From an uncultured Mycoplasmatota bacterium (lineage in GTDB: Bacteria > Bacillota_I > Bacilli_A > RF39 > UBA660), in the NCBI GenBank assembly GCA_900549285.1, contig URNW01000013.1, positions 1 through 35,061 of the forward strand: 35,061 bases of DNA. The letters run 5' to 3'. Positions 1-7,084 of this stretch are shown piece by piece. Every line of letters starts with the position of its first letter. Within the stretch, counting starts at the first letter, position 1. Position numbers and translations under genes: made by a program. The notes under the pieces were generated by a model. It was given only the letters and a program-made list of their open reading frames with translations. It had not been told where the DNA came from and did no database searches.

Positions 1-1
1 T

Positions 2-1096
2 AGTTACACAAAGACAGATCAAATACCAGATTCAGGATATACTCTAAATGAAGAGAAAAGTTATTGCAAAATCGGGGAAGAAAAACAAGATACAACGATT
101 ACCTATGATATGAATACTAAAACATTAAACATTGCTCCCATGACAACCAAAGGAACAAAATGTTATTTGTATTTTGATGAACAAAAAACATTATTAGCAG
201 ATGCCATCAAAAGAGATAATCAAATTAAAAGTGAAACACCAAACTTTAGTCAGGCTGCAACAACAAATGAAGGAGTATATAAAACAGAAGATGATTGGGG
301 AGATAGTTACTATTTTAGAGGGGCAGTAACTAATAACTGGGTATCATTTGCAGGATTCTACTGGAGAATTATCAGAATCAATGGAGATGGATCAATCCGT
401 ATGATCTATAATGGAACAAGTACAGCAACAACTGGAACTACAACAATGATAAATAACGGTGCTAGTCAAGCATTTAACTCAAGTTATGATCGAAGTGAAT
501 ACGTAGGATATATGTACACAAGCGGGCAACAACATGGAAATACAACAGATAGTCCAATAAAAGATGTAGTAGATAGTTGGTATAGTAGTAATTTAGCAAA
601 TTATTCAGATAAGATCAGTAAAGAAGCAGGATTCTGTGGAGATAGGAACATGGCAAGCGGATCCTCTTGGAGTAGTACTCCAAGTAGTACAATCTACTAT
701 GCAGCAAGAGAAAGATTATATACGAATAAGACACCAACATTAAAATGTAGTAATAGTGCAGATTTGTATACTGTAAGTGGAAGTAGTAAAGGGAATAAAG
801 CCTTAACCAATCCAGTAGGATTAATAACAGCAGATGAAGTAGCCATGGCAGGTGGAGTATACGGACAAACTAATCAAAGTTATTATCTTTATAATAATCA
901 ATATTATTGGACAATGTCTCCGTTTAACTTTAATGCGACGAGCGGTTTTGCTTACGTGTTTTATGTGTATTCGAATGGCTACCTCCATTACGACAGCGTG
1001 AATAACGCGTGGGGTGTGCGCCCAGTAATTAATCTAGCCCATGATGTGGTAATAAAATCAGGAAATGGCTCATCTTCAACACCATACGAAATTTAA
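2..1096 (+). CDS. Secreted lectin-fold-like surface protein with DGR-like variable C-terminus (5'-partial)
   Basis: The reading frame is open from base 2, so the gene begins outside the window; the internal ATG at 110 is not its start. The visible product runs to a TAA at 1094-1096. It is a paralogue of the proteins encoded at 29110-30147 and 33924-34844: they share an aromatic FYWRIIRINGDGSIR block, an EAGFCGDR-like block, an ITADEVAMAGG block, a YYWTMSP block and a GVRPVINL ending followed by SGNGSS..PY. I infer a C-type-lectin-like (DUF6273-like) fold on a secreted protein. The last segment, bases 935-1023, is GC-rich (hand count 47 of 89) and uses GCG, ACG, AGC, TCG, CTC, GAC and CGC codons that the rest of the gene avoids. 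That is how a DGR variable region looks. The exact function is unknown; adhesion or ligand binding is inference. Confidence 0.8.
   Translation, partial: SYTKTDQIPDSGYTLNEEKSYCKIGEEKQDTTITYDMNTKTLNIAPMTTKGTKCYLYFDEQKTLLADAIKRDNQIKSETPNFSQAATTNEGVYKTEDDWGDSYYFRGAVTNNWVSFAGFYWRIIRINGDGSIRMIYNGTSTATTGTTTMINNGASQAFNSSYDRSEYVGYMYTSGQQHGNTTDSPIKDVVDSWYSSNLANYSDKISKEAGFCGDRNMASGSSWSSTPSSTIYYAARERLYTNKTPTLKCSNSADLYTVSGSSKGNKALTNPVGLITADEVAMAGGVYGQTNQSYYLYNNQYYWTMSPFNFNATSGFAYVFYVYSNGYLHYDSVNNAWGVRPVINLAHDVVIKSGNGSSSTPYEI
935..1023 (+). other. Candidate DGR variable region
   Basis: This stretch is GC-rich inside an AT-rich gene and ends in GGTGTGCGCCC, which encodes GVRP. It contains many codons ending in C or T with diverse first two bases (AGC, GGT, TTT, GCT, TAC, TCG, GGC, CTC, CAT, GAC), the expected product of adenine mutagenesis of AAC/AAT codons. 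The position at the extreme C-terminus of a lectin-like fold is the standard place for DGR variation. No reverse transcriptase or matching template repeat is visible in the window, so the template would have to lie elsewhere. Confidence 0.55.
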
Positions 1097-1240
1097 TTTT
1101 TAAAAGTAAAAACAGATATCTTCAGTACTTCACATTTGTCTGTACTTCAAAAATTATATAGATGCTTTAACTAGTAAATAAATTAATAGTAATTATTGAA
1201 ATTAAAAAGTGTGAGATAAATAAGTTTTCAATTAAATATC

Positions 1241-1269
1241 TTGAATTAGTTAGTAAAATGTATTATACT
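1241..1269 (+). promoter_or_regulatory. Sigma-A-type promoter of the RNA candidate
   Basis: TTGAAT at 1241-1246 and TATACT at 1264-1269 are separated by exactly 17 bases. Transcription would start near 1276, at the first hairpin. Confidence 0.6.
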
Positions 1270-1275
1270 TAAACT

Positions 1276-1366
1276 AGTAGAGCATTAGGTCTAAATGCCT
1301 ACTTGTTTTGGTAGACATTAACAATAATATTGTTTGTTACAATGATTATGGTTGATGTCTTTTTTG
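1276..1366 (+). ncRNA. Candidate small RNA with two hairpins and terminator
   Basis: Hairpin 1 pairs AGTAG (1276-1280) and GCATT (1282-1286) with AATGC (1294-1298) and CTACT (1299-1303), with one bulged A. Hairpin 2 pairs AGACATTAAC (1313-1322) with GTTGATGTCT (1351-1360), with one wobble, and is followed by a T-run at 1360-1365 that makes it terminator-like. A well-spaced promoter lies directly upstream. It matches no RNA family I recognise. The alternative is that only the terminator is real and belongs to the gene ending at 1096. Confidence 0.4.
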
Positions 1367-1471
1367 GTTTAGCCCAATTTATAAGTTTGGATAAAAAATA
1401 CCTCACTAACTAATCAAAACTCCTTTCTATCAACCAAAACCCAATATAAAGGAGGTAAGGGAAATAGAAAT

Positions 1472-1645
1472 TTGTCTAGTTTAGTAGACATCAGCCCTAA
1501 TGCTCAAGATTATATTATGAAATTTAATCTGGCAAAAAGCAAGAAAAAGCGTTCGACAAAGTTTGCAAATAAAACTATAAAAAATAATAGTCTCAATCAT
1601 ATTTTATATGTAAAGAGAAAACAAAGGACTAGAAGTTTACTTTAA
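1472..1645 (+). CDS. Possible small basic protein
   Basis: A TTG-initiated frame of 57 codons follows an AAAGGAGG-like ribosome site at about 1448-1455, at a rather long distance; an internal ATG at 1517 would give 42 codons. The product is rich in Lys, Arg and Asn (for example AKSKKKRS and YVKRKQRTR) with no domain I recognise. It lies between the RNA candidate and the pilin-like gene. The segment complementary to the RNA candidate (1486-1505) lies just inside its 5' end. It may be a chance frame. Confidence 0.25.
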   Translation: MSSLVDISPNAQDYIMKFNLAKSKKKRSTKFANKTIKNNSLNHILYVKRKQRTRSLL

Positions 1646-1674
1646 ACTATTTTATAATAGAATTGGTGTTAAAT

Positions 1675-2067
1675 ATGAAAAATAAAAAAGGATTTACATT
1701 AATTGAGTTATTGTGTGTAATTGCGATACTAGCAGTTGTAACAACGATAGCTAGTGCTAGTGTAGTAAATTTATCTAATAAATCAAAGAATAATCTTTAT
1801 TGTGCTAAATTAGAGATGATTTCCTCAGCTGCTAAATCTTATGCTGTAAATCATGAATATGAATTAAATCAAAGTACAAACTTTTATGAAGGATATAAAA
1901 GTTTAAAAATAACGGTAAATGATTTATTAAAAAATGGAAATATATCTCCAGATAAAGAAGATACAGTTTTAAATCCTAAGGATAATAGCTCATTAAATGA
2001 TTTAGAAATAATACTTTATTTAAAGAATAACCAAGTTTATGTAGATATAGATAATAATATTTGTTAA
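1675..2067 (+). CDS. Prepilin-like protein with type IV pilin N-terminus
   Basis: From the ATG at 1675 the protein begins with a short basic leader, then G|FTLIELL and a ~20-residue hydrophobic helix. That is the class III (prepilin peptidase) cleavage and methylation signature, with Glu at +5 of the mature chain. The remaining ~100 residues are small, polar and end in a Cys, as in minor pseudopilins of competence or type II systems. A TTG twelve bases upstream could extend the frame by four residues, but the ATG places the leader correctly. No other pilus genes are adjacent, so it is probably a stand-alone pseudopilin whose assembly machinery is elsewhere. A TATAAT box at 1653-1658 would give a very short mRNA leader. 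Confidence 0.75.
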   Translation: MKNKKGFTLIELLCVIAILAVVTTIASASVVNLSNKSKNNLYCAKLEMISSAAKSYAVNHEYELNQSTNFYEGYKSLKITVNDLLKNGNISPDKEDTVLNPKDNSSLNDLEIILYLKNNQVYVDIDNNIC

Positions 2068-2113
2068 AATGCTTATTTTATGATAAAATAAAAGCCAAAA
2101 AAGGAGGTTTATA

Positions 2114-3427
2114 ATGAGAAAATGTGTATGTTTAATTGGTAAACCAAATGTTGGAAAGTCTACTATTTTTAATAAATTAATTAAAGAAAAAAAATCAATT
2201 ATTATGGATGAACCAGGAATTACCAGAGATAGAATTTATGGAGTAGTAAATTATAATGATAAAAAATTTTCTTTAATTGACACAGGTGGATTGCAAGATG
2301 CAAGTGATGATTTTGCAAGAGAAATTCGTATGCAAGCAGAATTAGCTATGGATTCCTCAGACTTAATTTTATTTGTTGTAGATGGAAAATATGGTTTAGA
2401 TGCCACAGATTTTTATATTAAAGACTTACTTAGAAGAACCAATAAAGAAATAATAGTTGTCGTAAATAAAATGGATAATAAAGAAAGACAAGAAAATATA
2501 TATGAATTTTATGAATTAGGTTTTGAAAAAGTAATGGGGGTTAGTGGCGAACACAATATAGGATTTAAGGAGTTATTAGAAGAAATTACCAAAAATATAA
2601 ATAATAATGATATAACGGAAACTCATATTCCCAGATTTTGTATTATTGGAAGACCAAATGTTGGGAAAAGTAGTTTAATTAATGCTTTATTAAATGAAGA
2701 TAGAGCAATTGTAAGTGATATAGCAGGAACAACAAGAGATGCAATAGATACAGAGTTTACATATGATAAGAAAAAATACATTTTAGTAGATACAGCAGGA
2801 TTAAGAAAAAAAGGACGTATTTATGAAAATGTAGAAAAATATAGTTATTTAAGAAGTATTCGAGCTATAGAAGAATCAGATGTATGTGTTATTGTAATTA
2901 ATGCCGAAGAGGGAATAATAGAACATGATAAACATATTTTAGGATATGCAATTGACGCAGGTAAAGGAATTGTTTTAGCGGTAAATAAATGGGATAAAGT
3001 GAGTGATCCAGATAGTGCTATAAAAACATGGAAGAAAAAAATAGCAAATGAATTTCAATTTACTCCATATATAAAAGTAGTATTTCTATCAGCACTAACC
3101 AAAAAAAGAATCCACACTTTAATGCCTGAAGTACTAAGTGCATATGAAAATAATCATAAAGAAATTAAGACAAGTTTACTTAATAATGTAATAATGGATG
3201 CGGTAAGTTTTAAAATACCACCATCATACAAAGGAAAAAGATTAAAGATTTATTTTGTAAGTGAAACAGGCATAAATCCTCCTAAGTTTACCTTTCAAGT
3301 AAATAATAAAGGTTTGTTACATTTCAGTTATGAACGGTATCTTGAAAATAAATTAAGAGAGAATTTTGATTTAACAGGAACGCCAATTATTTTACAATTT
3401 AAAAATAAAAATGAAAGGGAAAAATAA
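2114..3427 (+). CDS. der: Ribosome biogenesis GTPase Der (EngA)
   Basis: The 437-residue product has the tandem GTPase organisation unique to Der. The first G domain has GKPNVGKS at residues 9-16, then DTGG and NKMD. The second has GRPNVGKS at about 179-186, then DTAG and NKWD. A C-terminal KH-like domain of ~80 residues ends the protein. Length and order are normal for the family. Der acts in late 50S subunit assembly in the cytoplasm. A strong AAGGAGG ribosome site lies 7 bases before the ATG. The gene is followed by a bidirectional terminator-like hairpin before the convergent XRE gene. Confidence 0.97.
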   Translation: MRKCVCLIGKPNVGKSTIFNKLIKEKKSIIMDEPGITRDRIYGVVNYNDKKFSLIDTGGLQDASDDFAREIRMQAELAMDSSDLILFVVDGKYGLDATDFYIKDLLRRTNKEIIVVVNKMDNKERQENIYEFYELGFEKVMGVSGEHNIGFKELLEEITKNINNNDITETHIPRFCIIGRPNVGKSSLINALLNEDRAIVSDIAGTTRDAIDTEFTYDKKKYILVDTAGLRKKGRIYENVEKYSYLRSIRAIEESDVCVIVINAEEGIIEHDKHILGYAIDAGKGIVLAVNKWDKVSDPDSAIKTWKKKIANEFQFTPYIKVVFLSALTKKRIHTLMPEVLSAYENNHKEIKTSLLNNVIMDAVSFKIPPSYKGKRLKIYFVSETGINPPKFTFQVNNKGLLHFSYERYLENKLRENFDLTGTPIILQFKNKNEREK

Positions 3428-3477
3428 GGCAAGATCCTAAAAAAGCATAAAATAAACTTTTAAAATAGACAAATAAT

Positions 3478-3512
3478 AAAAAAAGAATTAGAACAAAATA
3501 CTAATTCTTTTT
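3478..3512. terminator. Bidirectional terminator between der and the XRE gene
   Basis: AAAGAATTAG (3482-3491) pairs with CTAATTCTTT (3501-3510). The hairpin has A-rich and T-rich flanks, so it can serve der on the plus strand and the XRE gene on the minus strand. Confidence 0.7.
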
Positions 3513-3774
3513 AATTATAAACCTTTTCCTTTTCATCAATTCTTTTTTTATTTATAACATGATCTTTATTATAAGTAATTAATTCATAAGTAGAAATACC
3601 TAATTTAAAGGCTATTTCTTCAATATGATCAATTGTAATATTTTCTTCTCCTCGTTCAATACAAGCCATATATTTTGGATTAAGTTCTAAATTTGTATAG
3701 AATTTTTCTTGAGATAAACCAGATTGATACCGATAATATTTTAAATTCATGCCAACTACTTCTTTTAAGTTCAT
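3511..3774 (-). CDS. XRE-family helix-turn-helix regulator
   Basis: This 87-residue protein is essentially a single Cro/C1-type HTH domain: helix 1 with LKYYRYQSGLSQEKF, a recognition region around NPKYMACIERGEENIT, then helices 4-5 ending in LGISTYELI. A charged 15-residue tail follows. AAGGAGTG sits about 6 bases upstream of the ATG. It is divergent from a second XRE gene, and the shared intergenic region contains an 11-bp perfect palindrome, so self- or cross-regulation is likely (inference). Confidence 0.8.
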   Translation of the reverse strand: MNLKEVVGMNLKYYRYQSGLSQEKFYTNLELNPKYMACIERGEENITIDHIEEIAFKLGISTYELITYNKDHVINKKRIDEKEKVYN

Positions 3775-3791
3775 CCAAACACTCCTTATAC

Positions 3792-3817
3792 TTAATATTA
3801 TTGATAAATAATATTAA
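3792..3817. promoter_or_regulatory. Palindromic operator candidate between divergent XRE genes
   Basis: TTAATATTATT (3792-3802) and AATAATATTAA (3807-3817) form a perfect 11-bp inverted repeat around GATA. On the minus strand it lies between a TAGACT -35-like and a TAATAT -10-like box, which suits repression of the XRE gene ending at 3511. Confidence 0.5.
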
Positions 3818-3845
3818 AGTCTACCCAACTATAACAACACAAAAT

Positions 3846-3874
3846 TTGACAACCAAAAAATTTTGATATATTAT
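3846..3874 (+). promoter_or_regulatory. Promoter of the second XRE gene
   Basis: A perfect TTGACA (3846-3851) is followed after 17 bases by TATTAT (3869-3874), 18 bases before the start codon at 3893. Confidence 0.7.
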
Positions 3875-3892
3875 AGTACTAGTGGAGGAGTT

Positions 3893-4111
3893 ATGGCAAA
3901 AAGTAGTACAAATGTAAATTTTAAATTACAAAGTTTACGCAAAGAAAAAAATATGTCATATGAAAGTGTGGCTAAAGAAGTAGGAATTTGTAAAGCTTAT
4001 TATTGGCAAATTGAAAATGGTAATAGAAGATTATATTATGATTTAGCTCTAAAAATAGCAAATGTTTTTAAATTAAAACCTGATGATTTATTTTACGAAT
4101 ATTATAAATAA
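3893..4111 (+). CDS. Small XRE-family helix-turn-helix regulator
   Basis: The start is the ATG at 3893, which follows a GGAGGAG site at 3884-3890; a TTG at 3863 overlaps the promoter and is rejected. The 72-residue product is one Cro/C1-type HTH domain: LQSLRKEKNMSYESVAKEVG, then CKAYYWQIENGNRRL, then LALKIANVFKLKPDDLF. Such single-domain proteins bind operator DNA as dimers. It diverges from another XRE gene and is followed 48 bases later by a sporulation gene in the same orientation, so co-transcription is possible. Confidence 0.8.
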   Translation: MAKSSTNVNFKLQSLRKEKNMSYESVAKEVGICKAYYWQIENGNRRLYYDLALKIANVFKLKPDDLFYEYYK

Positions 4112-4159
4112 TCAATTCTTAAACTTTCTCTCATATATTATATTAGGAGGAGTTTTTTT

Positions 4160-4399
4160 ATGTTAGATGATTCATTTTTTAAAAAAATTGAAAAGAAAAC
4201 CAAAGTAGATAAAAATACAATTGTATCTTTAGCTGAAAAATTGCAAAAAGGAAATATGAAAGATGAAAAAACTTTAAATGAGATCATTGATACTTTAAGT
4301 AAAATGACAGGAAAAAGAGTAAATAAAGATTTAAAAGAAAAAATAATAAAAAAAGTAATAAATGATGATGTTCCACAAAATGTCGATAAAATGTTTTAA
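4160..4399 (+). CDS. spoVIF: Stage VI sporulation protein F-like
   Basis: The 79-residue product begins with a DSFFKKIEKKTKV segment and has an LAEKLQKGNMKDEKTLNEII core and a LSKMTGKRVNKDLKEKI segment. This is the architecture of the SpoVIF (YjcC) family, a small mother-cell protein needed for late coat maturation in Bacillus. A TAGGAGGAG ribosome site precedes the ATG. A CATATATTA at 4132-4140 fits the sigma-K -10 pattern CATANNNTA, but no well-spaced -35 is seen. The assignment rests on sequence resemblance alone. Confidence 0.7.
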   Translation: MLDDSFFKKIEKKTKVDKNTIVSLAEKLQKGNMKDEKTLNEIIDTLSKMTGKRVNKDLKEKIIKKVINDDVPQNVDKMF

Positions 4400-4404
4400 A
4401 ATAT

Positions 4405-4434
4405 TTGTACTTTTTATAAATAATTTGTTATAAT
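4405..4434 (+). promoter_or_regulatory. Promoter of the transglutaminase-like gene
   Basis: TTGTAC (4405-4410) and TATAAT (4429-4434) are separated by 18 bases, directly after the spoVIF-like stop codon and 19 bases before the next ATG. Confidence 0.55.
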
Positions 4435-4453
4435 ATCATCTAGGTGGAGTAAA

Positions 4454-4978
4454 ATGGAGCAAATAAAAAGTGTTATGGATCTAATTAATTTTTTAGAAGA
4501 TATTAGATATGGTTGGATGGATATAGAGCAAAATATTTACATAGATACCGAAAAAGGGTTCAAAAAAAAATATGTTTTATCTAAACCAGAAGAAGTAATA
4601 GCAAATAAAGTGGGAAATTGTTATGATCAAGTAGAATTAGAAAGAATAGCTTTTAAAAACTTGGGAATAAAATTTAACACTTATTTTATGGTTTATTATG
4701 ATGCTAAAAAATTATTTACTCATACTTTTGTTGTATATGAAGAAAATGAAAAGTTTTATTGGTTTGAACATGCTTGGATTCCTTATAAAGGAATTCATGA
4801 ATTTATGAGTTTATATGACTTATTAAAAGATATAAAGGATAAATTTCAAAAATATAATAAATTACGAAACATGGATGTAGATTATCTATGTATTTATAAA
4901 TACAAAAAGCCAAAATATCACATAAGTTTAAAAGATTTTTATAAACACTGTGAAAATGGTGAAAATGTATTAATCTAA
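4454..4978 (+). CDS. Transglutaminase-like cysteine protein
   Basis: The 174-residue product has a papain/transglutaminase-like triad in order: GNCYDQVE (Cys near residue 56), THTFVVY (His about residue 96) and a later EHAW segment with acidic residues. There is no signal peptide or membrane segment, so it should be cytoplasmic. Proteins of this type occur singly in gut Bacillota and their substrates are unknown; protease or amidase-like activity is inference. It has its own promoter and is followed by the promoter of the thrS leader. Confidence 0.6.
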   Translation: MEQIKSVMDLINFLEDIRYGWMDIEQNIYIDTEKGFKKKYVLSKPEEVIANKVGNCYDQVELERIAFKNLGIKFNTYFMVYYDAKKLFTHTFVVYEENEKFYWFEHAWIPYKGIHEFMSLYDLLKDIKDKFQKYNKLRNMDVDYLCIYKYKKPKYHISLKDFYKHCENGENVLI

Positions 4979-4980
4979 AC

Positions 4981-5009
4981 TTGCAAATACTAAAATTATA
5001 TGCTATACT
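4981..5009 (+). promoter_or_regulatory. Promoter of the thrS T-box transcript
   Basis: TTGCAA (4981-4986) and TATACT (5004-5009) with an exact 17-base spacer, just upstream of the T-box leader. Confidence 0.7.
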
Positions 5010-5015
5010 TTGAAT

Positions 5016-5210
5016 ACAAATCGTGAAAGAAAGACAAGATTTATAAAATGTTTTTTATAGAGAGTTGATGGTTGGTGTAAATCAATAAAAAGTTTTATAA
5101 ATTACTACTTTCCAGAGGGATTAATCATCTCCGGGCAAAACCGTTATCAAAAATAAGTAATAAAAAGGATGGTACCGCTTTATAAAAGCTCCTTAGGTAT
5201 CATCCTTTTT
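5016..5210 (+). promoter_or_regulatory. T-box riboswitch (threonyl-tRNA sensing)
   Basis: The leader has the T-box order: a stem I with GAAAG (around 5025) pairing to CTTTC (around 5108) and an AGAGAGTTGATGG segment; a CCAGAGGG turn; the T-box sequence AGGATGGTACCGC (5166-5178); and an intrinsic terminator. In the T-box bulge TGGT would pair with ACCA of uncharged tRNA. An ACT triplet followed by A (5104-5107), just before the stem I 3' strand, is the likely threonine specifier. Uncharged tRNA-Thr should favour the antiterminator and thrS expression. Confidence 0.9.
5162..5210 (+). terminator. T-box attenuator terminator
   Basis: AAAAAGGATGGTACC (5162-5176) pairs with GGTATCATCCTTTTT (5196-5210), with one wobble. 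The 5' strand includes the T-box sequence, so terminator and antiterminator are mutually exclusive. Confidence 0.85.
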
Positions 5211-5231
5211 GAATTGAAGGAGGAATAAAAA

Positions 5232-6971
5232 ATGATAAACATTAAAGAAGATGAAAAATTAAGTGTATTAAATCATAGCTGTGCTCATCTTTTAGCTCAA
5301 GCAGTAAAACATTTATATCCTGAAGCTAAATTTTGGGTTGGACCAGTAATAGAAGAAGGGTTTTACTATGATATTGATTTAGGAGATCTAACTCTTACTA
5401 TGGATGATTTGCCAGCTATAGAAAAAGAAATGAAAAAAATAGCGAAAGATGGTAAAAGAATTGTAAGACAAGTTTTAACGAAAGAAGAGGCTTTAGAGAA
5501 ATTTAAAGATGATCCTTATAAAATTGATTTGATTAATAGAATGAATGAAGAAGAGACCGTTATTAGTTGCTATACTCAAGGAGATTTTACTGATTTATGT
5601 CGTGGACCTCATGTTGAAACAGTAAAAGAATGTAAAAACTTCAAACTATTAAAGGTAAGTGGTGCTTACTGGAAAGGCGATAAAAATAATAAAGTACTTC
5701 AAAGAATATATGGAATATGTTTTGATACTCCAGAAAAATTAGAAGAACATTTAAAAATGCTTGAAGAAGCCAAAAAAAGAGATCATAAAAAATTAGGTAA
5801 AGAATTAGATTTATTTATGATGAGCGAATATGGACCAGGATTTCCTTTCTTCTTAAATAAAGGAATGATTATTCGAAATGAATTAGAAAATTATTGGTAT
5901 AAAGAACATACTAAAGAAGGATATGAATTCATTAAAACACCAATCATGCTAAATAAAGAACTTTGGGAATTATCTGGACATTGGTTTAACTATCGTGAAA
6001 ATATGTATACCAGTGAAATTGATGAAAAGACATTTGCTATTAAGCCAATGAATTGCCCAGGAGGAATGCTTGTTTATCAAAATTCTCTTCATTCTTACCG
6101 TGATTTGCCACTAAGAATAGGGGAATTAGGACAAGTACACCGCCATGAAGCAAGTGGAGCTTTAAATGGTTTATTTAGAGTAAGGACATTTACCCAAGAT
6201 GATGCTCATATATTTATGAGAGAGGATCAAATTGAAGAAGAAATAATTCGTTTAATTAATTTTATTGATCGTGTTTATAAAATATTTAATTTAACATACA
6301 CGATTGAATTATCTACAAGACCACTAGAAAAATATATTGGGGATCTAAAGATTTGGGATGAAGCAGAAAAAGCACTTAAAAATGCCTGTGAAAAATCAGG
6401 ACACGATTGTAAAATTAATCCAGGAGATGGAGCATTTTATGGTCCTAAGTTAGATTTCCATATTAAAGATTCTTTAGGAAGAGTATGGCAGTGTGGAACA
6501 ATTCAATTAGATATGAATTTACCAGAAAGATTTGATTTAACTTATATAGATAAAGATGGTACTAAAAAAAGACCAGTTATGCTTCATAGAGTAATATTTG
6601 GTTCTATTGAAAGATTTATTGGTATTTTAATAGAACACTATGCAGGTCTATTTCCACTATGGCTTGCACCTGTACAAGTAAATATAATACCTGTAAATAA
6701 TGAATATCACTTAGAATATGCTAAAAATTTACAAGAAAAGTTAAAAGAAGCTGGACTTAGAGTAGAACTAGATGATCGAGATGAAAAACTAGGCTACAAA
6801 ATGCGTGAAAGTGTAATGAAGAAAAAAAATTATGCTATTATTATTGGAAATAAAGAAATGGAAAATAATATGGTAAGTTATCGTAAATGTGGAAGTGAAG
6901 AAACAGTTACAGTAAATGTAGAAGAATTTATTAATTTATTATTAGAAGAAATTAAAAATAAAAAAGGTTAG
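5232..6971 (+). CDS. thrS: Threonine--tRNA ligase lacking the TGS domain
   Basis: The class II synthetase core is complete. The editing domain has HSCAH at residues 15-19 and a later C-R-G-P-H segment. The catalytic domain has MNCPGGM (zinc Cys), motif 2-like RVRTFTQDDAH and a motif 3 region MLHRVIFGSIERF. The anticodon-binding domain occupies the last ~100 residues. At 579 residues it is shorter than the usual ~640 because it starts directly at the editing domain; the N-terminal ubiquitin-like TGS domain is absent. An AAGGAGG site precedes the ATG. Expression is controlled by the upstream T-box, and a terminator follows at 6970-6999. Confidence 0.96.
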   Translation: MINIKEDEKLSVLNHSCAHLLAQAVKHLYPEAKFWVGPVIEEGFYYDIDLGDLTLTMDDLPAIEKEMKKIAKDGKRIVRQVLTKEEALEKFKDDPYKIDLINRMNEEETVISCYTQGDFTDLCRGPHVETVKECKNFKLLKVSGAYWKGDKNNKVLQRIYGICFDTPEKLEEHLKMLEEAKKRDHKKLGKELDLFMMSEYGPGFPFFLNKGMIIRNELENYWYKEHTKEGYEFIKTPIMLNKELWELSGHWFNYRENMYTSEIDEKTFAIKPMNCPGGMLVYQNSLHSYRDLPLRIGELGQVHRHEASGALNGLFRVRTFTQDDAHIFMREDQIEEEIIRLINFIDRVYKIFNLTYTIELSTRPLEKYIGDLKIWDEAEKALKNACEKSGHDCKINPGDGAFYGPKLDFHIKDSLGRVWQCGTIQLDMNLPERFDLTYIDKDGTKKRPVMLHRVIFGSIERFIGILIEHYAGLFPLWLAPVQVNIIPVNNEYHLEYAKNLQEKLKEAGLRVELDDRDEKLGYKMRESVMKKKNYAIIIGNKEMENNMVSYRKCGSEETVTVNVEEFINLLLEEIKNKKG

Positions 6972-6999
6972 ATGTTGCTATATTGTAACATCTTTTTTG
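6970..6999 (+). terminator. Terminator of thrS
   Basis: AGATGTT (6970-6976) pairs with AACATCT (6987-6993), followed by a T-run. Confidence 0.8.
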
Positions 7000-7031
7000 T
7001 ATAAATAAATTGTAAACATAAGTAAAAAGCA

Positions 7032-7060
7032 TGTCAAATGACTTAAAAAAATGATATACT
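7032..7060 (+). promoter_or_regulatory. Promoter of the secreted protease gene
   Basis: TGTCAA (7032-7037) and TATACT (7055-7060) with a 17-base spacer, 24 bases before the ATG. Confidence 0.5.
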
Positions 7061-7084
7061 TAAATAAAGAGTAGGGAGTGTAAA

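Larger units (their letters stand above)
1097..1674. other. Long intergenic region with structured RNA candidate
   Basis: This stretch of nearly 580 bases has no confident protein gene. It holds a sigma-A-type promoter (1241-1269), two hairpins ending in a T-run (1276-1366), a small SD-preceded basic ORF (1472-1645) and a TATAAT box (1653-1658) just upstream of the pilin-like gene. Ten bases at 1280-1289 are the exact reverse complement of 1496-1505, so the whole interval could also fold as one long-range structure. Bases 1097-1240 show nothing I can interpret. Confidence 0.5.

Noticed and set aside
1280..1505. Retron msr-msd bounded by inverted repeats
   Set aside because: The 10-bp terminal complementarity fits superficially, but no reverse transcriptase follows, and a T-run terminator interrupts the region.
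2068..2100. AT-only palindrome TTATTTTA/TAAAATAA before der as a terminator
   Set aside because: The stem has no G-C pairs and no T-run follows, so its stability is doubtful.
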